From Gammaproteobacteria bacterium (GTDB lineage Bacteria > Pseudomonadota > Gammaproteobacteria > Enterobacterales > Psychrobiaceae): DNA of 64,000 nt. Of the stretch, positions 16,634 through 22,826 are shown piece by piece (within the stretch, counting starts at the first letter, position 1; every line of letters starts with the position of its first letter). The stretch covers positions 124,001 to 188,000 of the forward strand of contig JABSRT010000003.1 of assembly GCA_013214945.1 (NCBI GenBank), in the 5' to 3' direction. A program made the translations under genes and the position numbers. The notes beneath the pieces were generated by a model. That model made no database searches and had not been told where the DNA came from. It saw nothing but the letters and a program-made list of their open reading frames with translations.

Positions 16634-16876
16634 TTAAACTAGTTTTTCTACTTCAATAACAACATCTCTGACCGTGCGCACTAATTTAAATGCTTCTGGT
16701 TCCATTTTCTTACCGGTTAGTTCTCTTAGCTTCACCATAAGATCAACAGCGTCGATACTGTCTAAGTCCAGTTCTTCATATAAGTGAGTGTCCATTGAAA
16801 TGTCACCACTGTCTATCTCGAACTCTTCAACTAAAATGTCGGCTAATACTTGGTAAATCTCTTGCTGTGTTTTCAT
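16634..16876 (-). CDS. apeF: Acyl carrier protein (APE, second copy)
   Basis: This is an acidic 80-residue carrier protein. The phosphopantetheine attachment Ser lies in the classical motif ELDLDSIDAVDL (about residue 40), followed by helix residues VKLRELTGKKMEPEAF. It must be activated by a 4'-phosphopantetheinyl transferase; none is encoded in the operon. It carries the starter or growing chain. ATG 16876 follows the upstream carrier-protein stop by 15 bp. Confidence 0.92.
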   Translation of the reverse strand: MKTQQEIYQVLADILVEEFEIDSGDISMDTHLYEELDLDSIDAVDLMVKLRELTGKKMEPEAFKLVRTVRDVVIEVEKLV

Positions 16877-16891
16877 GTTGATCCTTTCGCG

Positions 16892-17146
16892 CTATTTAGC
16901 TTGTTCGATAAATGAAACTAGTGAATTAATCGATGCGAAATGCGCTTTGGTTTGTTCTGAATTTGCATCAATTTTCACTTCGAAGGCTTTCTTAATAGCT
17001 AAACCTAGTTCAAGAGCATCAATACTGTCTAAGCCCAAACCATCAACAAACAGTGGCTCATCATCGATAATGTCGTCGACCGAGATATCTTCTAAATCAA
17101 GCGATTCAATAATTAGTTTTTTTATTTCGAGTTTTAAATCACTCAT
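16892..17146 (-). CDS. apeE: Acyl carrier protein (APE, first copy)
   Basis: This is an 84-residue acidic carrier protein with the attachment Ser in DGLGLDSIDALEL, plus VDDIIDDEPLFVDG upstream of it as in ACPs of APE clusters. It has clearly diverged from the neighbouring carrier protein, so the two probably have different partners: one for the starter, one for elongation. The gene overlaps the acyltransferase gene by 8 bp. Confidence 0.92.
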   Translation of the reverse strand: MSDLKLEIKKLIIESLDLEDISVDDIIDDEPLFVDGLGLDSIDALELGLAIKKAFEVKIDANSEQTKAHFASINSLVSFIEQAK

Positions 17147-17912
17147 TTATCTTCATTTCCTGTGTGTATAAACTTTCTAAATTCTGGGTATATTCTCGGG
17201 CCATAATAGCCAACTTGTCCGAACGACCAGCAACAAAATTAGCTTGATTAGTGACGAGCTTCATTTCGAAATTTGCTTTAATTGGTGCAACCTTATACCA
17301 AGGCTCGGCCTTAGTTAAGCTTGACGGATTCATTGAGATTAACGCCAAAGTAACGGGTGTATTACAGCGCAGTGCTATGTTTGCAGCGCCGCGCTTAAAA
17401 GCAAGCTTCTGCCCTGGCACGCTGCGAGTGCCTTCAGGGAAAACAATCAAATTGTTACCACGTTCAAGCGACTTTTTACAATCTTCGAGCAAGCCATCCG
17501 GATCTTGGTTGCTGATATAACCTGTGTTGGTGATGACGCCGCGCATAAAAGGGTTTTTAAACAAATGAGCTTTGACGACACAATCTGCCCGAGGGATCAT
17601 CGATATCAGCACCACAACATCAATCAGTGATGGATGGTTTGCCAGCACCAGTTGGCCGCTTAAATTTTTAAACTTTTCTTGGTCATGTAAATTGAATGAA
17701 AACACGCCTACTGCAGATATCGTTTTGACAAAAAATTTAAAACTGTAATGTACCAAGCGCCGCGCTTTAATTTTTCGTACTTCATTGTCTCGGTAAATTA
17801 AACGCTGGAGAGGGAATACGAAAAGCGTGAAAAAAACACCACCTAAACCAAAAATACTAAAACAAAATCCGGTCGCAATGACGCGCCACAAATAATTAAT
17901 CTTAAGCCACAT
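17139..17912 (-). CDS. apeD: 1-acyl-sn-glycerol-3-phosphate acyltransferase-like enzyme (PlsC type)
   Basis: This 257-residue protein has an N-terminal membrane segment (FCFSIFGLGGVFFTLFVF). The PlsC motifs are NHPSLIDV (His-x4-Asp), then FPEGTRSVPG, then the third-block residues VTLALISMNP. It is likely to move the polyene acyl chain, or another acyl group, to a lipid carrier at the inner membrane. It is the second gene of the operon and overlaps both neighbours by 8-11 bp. Confidence 0.88.
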   Translation of the reverse strand: MWLKINYLWRVIATGFCFSIFGLGGVFFTLFVFPLQRLIYRDNEVRKIKARRLVHYSFKFFVKTISAVGVFSFNLHDQEKFKNLSGQLVLANHPSLIDVVVLISMIPRADCVVKAHLFKNPFMRGVITNTGYISNQDPDGLLEDCKKSLERGNNLIVFPEGTRSVPGQKLAFKRGAANIALRCNTPVTLALISMNPSSLTKAEPWYKVAPIKANFEMKLVTNQANFVAGRSDKLAIMAREYTQNLESLYTQEMKINE

Positions 17913-18660
17913 ATTTTTTGACTATCCAATCATGGTGCTGACCAGACAAAATGCACTGCTGAGCATCACCTTGCAATAACCCGATAAAATCAAGTGCCAT
18001 CGGCCATGCTTTTGGTTGGTTTTCGATACCACGCGCCTGTGGTGAAATAGATATTATTGCTTGAGCGTTATCGTTTTGCTCGTCAACCAGCGATAAAATC
18101 ATTGCGATACTGTGGTCTATCTGACGCTCGTCGGCAAACTCTTGATAAGGGTTAGGCAGCGCTTGATCGCTATGCACTAATAATATTTTTTCGCACTGGC
18201 CCGTTTTTAATTTTGCGTAAGCGTCGATTATGCCCATCATCAAGGTATCTTTACCTGCTGATACCGCATTCATGCTTTGCATATTGTTATGTAATATCGA
18301 ATATAAGCCAGACACCGCATTGTGTACCGACAAACCAAATGAAGCTGGAGACAACTCTTGTGAGTTAGCAACACAAGCTAATAGTGCTTGGGTCTTATGT
18401 AAATCGCCGTGACGAGAGCTAAAAACAGCAGGAATATCAGCGTTAATATCTTGAGTAGTATTGTGAGTAGTATTGTGGGCACAATAAAGAGAAATTTTGG
18501 CCAATGGGCTTAAGCGTCGGCGCTGCATTGCGGGCACCCAATCAAGCTTAGGAAACATACTAAGTTCTATTGGTAGCTCAGAATAATCATCGCTAATCAC
18601 ATAATTTGTCTTCGATTGATTAGCGTACCAAACGCTTACATTTTCTACTCTGAATTTCAT
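17902..18660 (-). CDS. apeC: Ketosynthase-like chain-length partner (ApeC type)
   Basis: This 252-residue protein resembles the N-terminal half of a ketosynthase (PF13723-like). It has SSRHGDLHKTQALLA and FGLSVHNAVSGLYSIL where an active enzyme would have the catalytic Cys; none is present, so it should be non-catalytic. It would pair with an ApeO-type ketosynthase and set chain length. I chose ATG at 18660 over the TTG at 18669. It is the first gene of the operon; the 530 bases upstream should hold the promoter. Confidence 0.82.
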   Translation of the reverse strand: MKFRVENVSVWYANQSKTNYVISDDYSELPIELSMFPKLDWVPAMQRRRLSPLAKISLYCAHNTTHNTTQDINADIPAVFSSRHGDLHKTQALLACVANSQELSPASFGLSVHNAVSGLYSILHNNMQSMNAVSAGKDTLMMGIIDAYAKLKTGQCEKILLVHSDQALPNPYQEFADERQIDHSIAMILSLVDEQNDNAQAIISISPQARGIENQPKAWPMALDFIGLLQGDAQQCILSGQHHDWIVKKYVA

Positions 18661-19200
18661 TAAAACCAATATAATTTATTCGGACTTTAGGATGTCGAAA
18701 TTAAAAAAGCTAATAGTAAGTAATTACTCAAAACAAATCAATAACTGCGGTTAATGTTTTTTGTTGATTTAGGCTCATAGCTTTGATTTATATATGTTAT
18801 TACTGAAGGGGTTTGCAATACAGAGATCAATTAGCCATAAGTAGCATAACTATAACGTGACTATAACGTAACTATGGCGTAAAAGAAGACCGTTAACTTT
18901 TGATGTGACAAATAATGATTTGTTATGCCTAGCGGCCATAGCGGTAACTTACATCAAGGATATCCCACCGGACACAAGTGCTGGCCCAGTAATCAGAATC
19001 AATATGGTAAATTCGTGGATTAAATAGCGGAATCTGTACAGGCGACTTAAACGATAATAACTTATTGTAGTAGCAATAATCACAGTACCGAGACTGCACA
19101 AATTAAATTGCTTGGATCAATGTTGCCATGTTTGTTAACTAGTATTTTTGATAAAAACTACTAGTATTAAAGTAGAGCCATTAATAAAAAGTAAACTAAC
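18661..19200. other. Non-coding leader region upstream of the APE operon
   Basis: About 540 bases have no convincing gene. The region is AT-rich and must contain the APE operon promoter (leftward) and the promoter of the small gene at 19201 (rightward). I see no clear regulator palindrome; short repeats such as CTATAACGT/CTATAACGTA near 18850-18870 are the only local structure. Confidence 0.5.
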
Positions 19201-19416
19201 ATGGTCAACAGTAAGCTCGGCACATTTACAGTCATATACTCATGTGAAAATACTCTAGAGTTAATGAGTGAGGTGTGTCAATTCCCAATCAGTTCTCACA
19301 GTGCCAGAGTTATAATCCCCAATTCATTTAAAAGCGGTAAGATCATCATTGCAGTATGTGATGGTAAAGTTAATGTTCTTAACAAGTTAGGTGACCGAGC
19401 CTTTTCAACTAAGTAA
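19201..19416 (+). CDS. Small conserved protein, possibly TIGR02922 family
   Basis: The protein has 71 residues and reads like a small beta-rich domain: FTVIYSCENTLELMSEVCQFPISSHSARVIIPNSFKSGKIIIAVCDGKVNVLNKLGDR. This layout recalls the TIGR02922 proteins of Colwellia and relatives, but the match is from memory. No signal peptide or membrane segment is present. It stands alone; its function is unknown. Confidence 0.6.
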   Translation: MVNSKLGTFTVIYSCENTLELMSEVCQFPISSHSARVIIPNSFKSGKIIIAVCDGKVNVLNKLGDRAFSTK

Positions 19417-19753
19417 TACCTATCTCGTTTAAATTTAGTTAAATCTCAGGCGCTATCGCCCAATCTATTTGCGCATTGCTCTTGGCACGAATTGTCTTCG
19501 ATTCACTCACAAACCATGCAGTTGAATCTTTAAGAACATTGGCTGTAAAAATCCAACTATCCCACCTTATCAAAGTAACTGCAATATCTACGACATGGCA
19601 AGTTAAATCCTAATCATTTGAAATATAACCATTTTTATTGCCTACTTAAAATAACCCTGTATAGTCAGGCGCTTACAAAAATACTTGATATACCAATGTT
19701 ATGTATTCACTTCGTACCTAACCATATTTATAGAAAAGGCTCAATGTTAGTAA
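19417..19753. other. Non-coding interval containing one copy of a direct repeat
   Basis: No gene is supported here. Bases 19636-19705 (ACTTAAAATAACCCTGTATA ... GATATACCAATGTTATGT) recur in a longer form at 20746-20938 beyond the pilin gene. Confidence 0.5.
19636..19705 (+). repeat. Direct repeat, copy 1 (short form)
   Basis: The copy begins CTTAAAATAACCCTGTATAG and ends CTTGATATACCAATGTTATG. Both ends match 20746-20785 and 20919-20938, but the intervening about 130 bases of copy 2 are missing. The last core, GTTATGT, resembles the right-hand core of an integron attC site. Confidence 0.65.
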
Positions 19754-20218
19754 ATGAATAGATCTAAAGGTTTTACATTAATAGAATTAATAATTGTCAT
19801 CATCATTTTAGGAATTCTTGCGGTTACAGCAGCCCCTAAATTTATTGATCTAAAAAGAGAGTCCATTATCAGCACTATGCAGGGTATTACTGCTTCGTTA
19901 AATAGTGTTGCTACACTGGTACATACTAAAGCGCTTATTAAAGGAATTAATAATCAAGAAGCAGCGACGATTGATGTATTAGGTCAAACGATAAATATTG
20001 CCTATGGTTATCCCGATGGAACTGTGGATGGCATTGTAAAACTTATAGAACTCTCTGGTAATTGGAAGCAAAGAAAAAGCTCTTACACAGGAGCTTGGGT
20101 TTATTGGCATGGCATTATTCACGAAGATGCACACCCTGCACAATGTTATATTCGTTACGAACGAGCGGTTAATGCGACGACCCGGCCACATATAACATTT
20201 CAAGACAATGGCTGCTAA
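19754..20218 (+). CDS. Type IV prepilin-like protein (MSHA-pilin type)
   Basis: This 154-residue protein has a class III leader. The short basic MNRSKG is followed by FTLIELIIVIIILGILAVTAAPKF, with the Gly/Phe cleavage site and Glu5 needed for pilus assembly. The C-terminal part contains AQCYIRYERAV and a final Cys, compatible with the disulfide loop of MshA-like pilins. No assembly genes are nearby, so this is an orphan minor or alternative pilin that would use a platform encoded elsewhere. Confidence 0.85.
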   Translation: MNRSKGFTLIELIIVIIILGILAVTAAPKFIDLKRESIISTMQGITASLNSVATLVHTKALIKGINNQEAATIDVLGQTINIAYGYPDGTVDGIVKLIELSGNWKQRKSSYTGAWVYWHGIIHEDAHPAQCYIRYERAVNATTRPHITFQDNGC

Positions 20219-20258
20219 TTACCTGCCCGCTGTTTAAGAACGCTAAACTGCTCGCTCT
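20214..20258 (+). repeat. Dispersed repeat, copy 1
   Basis: The segment GCTAATTACCTGCCCGCTGT... continuing through AAGAACGCTAAACTGCTCGCT recurs at 22783-22826 with about five differences. Copy 1 starts at the pilin stop codon and copy 2 abuts the IS30 element. Confidence 0.7.
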
Positions 20259-20271
20259 TCTATCTGCTTTA

Positions 20272-20437
20272 CTGCAATAGCTCTGGTGGTAATGAGCTTA
20301 ACTGATTATTGGATAAATCAAGAATCTCTAAGCGGTTGGCCAATGATAAGATTACTAATGGGAATGACGTTAATTTTTCAGATAAGACCAAGCGTTGAAT
20401 ACCTGCTAATTCGTCAGATTGTAGCTGAGAAAGTGCC
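20272..20437 (-). pseudogene. Remnant of a leucine-rich-repeat protein (LRR kinase family N-terminus)
   Basis: On the minus strand about 55 codons read LSQLQSDELAGIQRLVLSEK, then LTSFPLVILSLANRLEILDL and SNNQLSSLPPELLQ before a stop. This is the N-terminal LRR start of the LRR-containing kinase-like proteins found in Shewanella and relatives. An in-frame stop precedes it, no start codon is available and the rest of the gene is absent. It is a decayed fragment. Confidence 0.7.
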
Positions 20438-20566
20438 TACAAAATAATTAATCCATAGTGAGTGTGGCAGTAAAAGTCAGGCAGAAAGGCAGTTGCGAGC
20501 TTACGTTACTGCCTAGCGGCTCAACGCCTTAAAAGATCAATCTTAAGACTTAAATTCTAGATAGCA

Positions 20567-20600
20567 AAAAGCCCGTTACTCTTTCGAGTAACGGGCTTTT
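20567..20600. terminator. Rho-independent terminator beside the tRNA fragment
   Basis: A perfect 14-bp stem AAAAGCCCGTTACT / AGTAACGGGCTTTT closes a 6-base loop (CTTTCG). It lies just beyond the 3' CCA of the tRNA-like fragment on the minus strand, where a tRNA operon terminator would stand. Confidence 0.9.
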
Positions 20601-20606
20601 CTAATT

Positions 20607-20631
20607 TGGTGCGGATGGGGGGACTTGAACC
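20607..20631 (-). tRNA. 3' end fragment of a tRNA-Leu gene (probable att remnant)
   Basis: The minus strand reads GGTTCAAGTCCCCCCATCCG and then CACCA. It has the T-loop GGTTCAA, the right half of the T-stem, the acceptor 3' strand and an encoded CCA, but the rest of the tRNA is missing: homology stops within the T-arm. With the terminator directly downstream this looks like the displaced 3' end left when an element integrated at a tRNA gene. The Leu assignment comes from the acceptor sequence and is tentative. The start of the frame opening at 20606 (VRMGGLEPP) is only an artefact of this sequence. Confidence 0.75.
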
Positions 20632-20745
20632 GCCTATAGAGCATCTAAAATCAATAGCTTACAAACAGCAAACTACGCGCCCTATCAAAATAAACCACAA
20701 TGTCTACGTCCTGTGTAGTCATTTAAAGCTATGCTTACTTATTTA

Positions 20746-20938
20746 TTGTCTGCTTAAAATAACCCTGTATAGTCAGCTAGTTACAATTCGACAGGCCGAC
20801 AAAGTAGGCATGCTCGTTTTTCCGGCTTACACTACACACGAAAATCAAGTTAATACGTTGTTTTTAAATGTATTATTAAATAAACTTTTGTGATGGTATG
20901 ACCTGACAAACGGCATGCTTGATATACAAATGTTATGT
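20746..20938 (+). repeat. Direct repeat, copy 2 (long form) ending in an attC-like core
   Basis: Its ends match the short copy at 19636-19705. Between them lie about 130 extra bases. The final GTTATGT at 20932 is identical to the right core of the attC-like site at 21814-21850 and stands 30 bases before the first cassette-like gene. It may be a degenerate attC site. Confidence 0.55.
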
Positions 20939-20966
20939 TTATCTTGAGTTAGGGGTATTATCAAAC

Positions 20967-21422
20967 ATGGATTACGTAATTGAAAATATGAATTCGATTT
21001 TAGGAGCCATATTATTAGCGTGTTTTTCCGCATGGCTTGCCTATCGGACATATCTTAAAACAAGAAAAATTAGCGCATCAGATAAATTTAAATCTTCGTT
21101 ACTAACTGAGTTGCAGGAGTTATTCCCTGAAGGTATACAGTCTAAAAGTGGCAGAGAAGTGAAGGTCATACTTCGATCAAAGCATAACCAGCTTCAATCA
21201 ATCGTTTTTGAGTATGGTGAGTATTTAAGCAACTCCGAGCCGCTAAATAAAGCATGGTATGAATTCTCTGGTGTAGGGGAACTAAGAGAGGTCGGTGAAG
21301 AGGCTAAGTACAATCACTATAGTTTTACTGCTTTAACAGATGGAACACCTTTTTCTAAAGATCCAAAGGCGCTATTTATCAATAATGTAAACAGGCTTTT
21401 GGTGTGTGCTAAACAAACATAA
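20967..21422 (+). CDS. Membrane-anchored hypothetical protein (cassette-like gene)
   Basis: From the ATG at 20967 the protein has 151 residues. It has one N-terminal membrane segment (ILGAILLACFSAWLAYRTYL) followed by a basic stretch and a soluble domain of about 115 residues with no family I recognise. The ATG follows AGGGG at a good distance. The stop codon lies inside the left end of an attC-like site, as in integron gene cassettes. The function is unknown. Confidence 0.7.
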   Translation: MDYVIENMNSILGAILLACFSAWLAYRTYLKTRKISASDKFKSSLLTELQELFPEGIQSKSGREVKVILRSKHNQLQSIVFEYGEYLSNSEPLNKAWYEFSGVGELREVGEEAKYNHYSFTALTDGTPFSKDPKALFINNVNRLLVCAKQT

Positions 21423-21520
21423 CAAGAAACTGAACGCAGATTCGGTTTACAGTCACGCGTTTTGAAAAAAGACGCAAAAAACGCGCCTACAAACCTCACT
21501 GGTTAGTTGGGCGTTAAAAC
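21419..21520 (+). other. Integron attC-like recombination site
   Basis: The site begins with ATAACAAG at the stop codon of the upstream gene and ends TTGGGCGTTAAAAC just before the next gene. The outer arms TAACaagaAACT and, as reverse complement of the right end, TAACgcccAACT are imperfectly complementary. An inner CGCGTTTT / AAAACGCG pair can form a hairpin. Length about 100 bp and the flanking gene spacing fit a VCR-like attC. Confidence 0.65.
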
Positions 21521-21534
21521 TATTGGAGAGTGTT

Positions 21535-21819
21535 GTGAAAAAGTTTTTCGCATATTGGATTATTTCTTTAGTATTTTCTTTGTTGGTGGGGTTAATTACC
21601 GCTGGTATTGATTATTTATTTGGTACTTTAAAAGAAGGATATTATGGGGAATGCTTAGATACACTTTTGGGTGGTTGTTTTTCTGAACCTACTGATATGC
21701 TTGGTATATACCCAGCATCGGCCTTCGGAATGATGATATTAGCCTATCCCATTTTTAGAGCTGTTATTGGCTCGTTTAAGACGGTCTTTTCTAAAAATAC
21801 AGATAACAACGAGGCTTAA
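21535..21819 (+). CDS. Two-helix membrane hypothetical protein (cassette-like gene)
   Basis: The start is GTG at 21535, preceded by GGAGAG with 5-base spacing. The 94-residue protein has hydrophobic segments FFAYWIISLVFSLLVGLITAGI and MLGIYPASAFGMMILAYPIF, separated by a loop with two Cys residues (GECLDTLLGGCF) that may form a periplasmic disulfide. The stop codon overlaps the left core of the next attC-like site. No family was recognised. Confidence 0.68.
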   Translation: MKKFFAYWIISLVFSLLVGLITAGIDYLFGTLKEGYYGECLDTLLGGCFSEPTDMLGIYPASAFGMMILAYPIFRAVIGSFKTVFSKNTDNNEA

Positions 21820-21850
21820 CAAGTTTGTCAACAAGGACAAAGGCGTTATG
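21814..21850 (+). other. Very short attC-like site
   Basis: GCTTAAC at 21814-21820 fits the attC left core RYYYAAC exactly. Then come the inner arm TTTGTC, six loop bases, the complementary arm GACAAA, GGC and the right core GTTATGT, close to GTTRRRY. At about 37 bp it is shorter than usual attC sites and lacks a variable terminal structure. It sits exactly between two small genes. Confidence 0.65.
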
Positions 21851-21863
21851 TGTACAGGAGAGT

Positions 21864-22148
21864 ATGGTGAAATTTTTCATTGCTTTAATTTCAATATGTT
21901 ACATGTTTACTGCTTTAGCTAGTGACCTTCCAAAGTACAAAACGGGAGATTGCATAACCTCCATAGATAAAAATTACTCATGGTTTGATTATGTTGCACG
22001 GGTTGAAGCTGTTTCTAAAATTGATGATTTGACTTCAAATAAAAGTTACATACTTTTGTTTCCCAAATACCGCTCTACTACTGTTATCTTTTCAAGAAAT
22101 ATTGAATTTAAAACGGCAAAGGTAGACATGGTTTTGTGTGAAATGTAA
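21864..22148 (+). CDS. Small secreted hypothetical protein (cassette-like gene)
   Basis: ATG at 21864 follows GGAGAGT. The first 20 residues (MVKFFIALISICYMFTALAS) form a signal peptide. The remaining about 74 residues contain two Cys (GDCITSID near the start and VLCEM at the end) that could pair in the periplasm. The frame from 21825 runs through the attC-like site and is not used. The stop lies beside the next attC-like site. The function is unknown. Confidence 0.68.
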   Translation: MVKFFIALISICYMFTALASDLPKYKTGDCITSIDKNYSWFDYVARVEAVSKIDDLTSNKSYILLFPKYRSTTVIFSRNIEFKTAKVDMVLCEM

Positions 22149-22258
22149 ACAGAATAAGCCCATAAAGTCCGGTTCGGCAACGCTATCACATTGGTTGCAA
22201 AGAGAAAATGCGCAACAAATTGTGCCAACATTGCTCACGACTTATGGCGGCGTTAAAT
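22143..22258 (+). other. Integron attC-like site (VCR-like)
   Basis: The right end GGCGGCGTTAAATG contains GTTAAAT, an exact GTTRRRY core. The left arm GCCCATAAAGTC pairs with the right arm (reverse complement GCCGCCATAAGTC). The centre folds through CACATTGGTTGC / GCAACAAATTGTG. The centre is nearly identical to that of the site at 39379-39485, which shows that the two belong to one attC family. Confidence 0.75.
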
Positions 22259-22518
22259 GCCATAGCAACCACACTTTGCCTAACCCATGTAGTCAAAGTG
22301 TAGTCATTATTGACAGCCTGAACCTCGACAACCTGCTGATTTAATAGCCAAAAGTGGCCCCTACGGATGGGGTTATGGGCACCCCGTTAAAATACCTGCT
22401 TTTGAACCTTATTTACACTATCTCACCCCTAGTCCCTTGAATTTTATACAATAAGCACCATGTCTATTAATAGCTGTGTAATTGTTGTGCAGTACATTTA
22501 ATTTAAGAAGGAATTGAA
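22259..22518. other. Non-coding interval after the attC-like array
   Basis: No gene is supported in these 260 bases. A short hairpin (GGGGT...ACCCC) occurs near 22367-22384, close to the sequence CACCCCGTTAAAATAC. Confidence 0.4.
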
Positions 22519-22692
22519 ATGTTTAAAATTGGCGATGTAGTAAGGCTAAAAAGTGGGGGTCCACTCATGACCGTTCAATCAATTTGGGAAGATGGCCAAT
22601 ATCAGTGCGCATGGTTTGTTGACAGTAAAAGCCCTTTGCTTTCATCAGAGATGTTCCAACCAGAAACCCTTAAGCAAGTAAATTTGAACTAA
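22519..22692 (+). CDS. YodC-like DUF2158 small protein
   Basis: This 57-residue gene is preceded by AAGGA with 6-base spacing. The protein starts MFKIGDVVRLKSGGPLMTV and contains YQCAWF, SSEMFQPETL. This is the layout of DUF2158/YodC proteins: a small beta-barrel with the GGPxMtV turn and a C-x-W pair. The function of the family is not established. It lies between the attC-like array and the IS30 element and may itself be cassette cargo. Confidence 0.75.
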   Translation: MFKIGDVVRLKSGGPLMTVQSIWEDGQYQCAWFVDSKSPLLSSEMFQPETLKQVNLN

Positions 22693-22712
22693 CTACTTGT
22701 GACAGAAAAAAG

Positions 22713-22783
22713 GGACACCCATAAAAATATCATTGATATTTAACAATTTTTGTTATTAACAATTATGGGGGACCAAATTTTCG
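22713..22783. repeat. Imperfect hairpin element
   Basis: Left arm GGGACACCCATAA and right arm TTATGGGGGACC (reverse complement GGTCCCCCATAA) enclose an AT-rich 40-base centre that is itself palindromic (AATATCATTGATATT). It resembles REP-type palindromes that accompany Y1 transposases, whose gene relics occur in this window. Confidence 0.45.
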
Positions 22784-22826
22784 CTAATTACTTACTCGCT
22801 GCTTAAGAACGCTAAACTGCTCGCTG
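22783..22826 (+). repeat. Dispersed repeat, copy 2
   Basis: This copy matches 20214-20258 over about 43 bases (GCTAATTAC...AAGAACGCTAAACTGCTCGCT). It ends exactly where the left IS30 terminal repeat begins, so the IS30 element may have inserted at its edge. Confidence 0.7.

Noticed and set aside
20606-20893. Open frame starting MVRMGGLEPP
   Set aside because: The start is the translated 3' end of a tRNA gene, a well-known annotation artefact; the rest has no family features.
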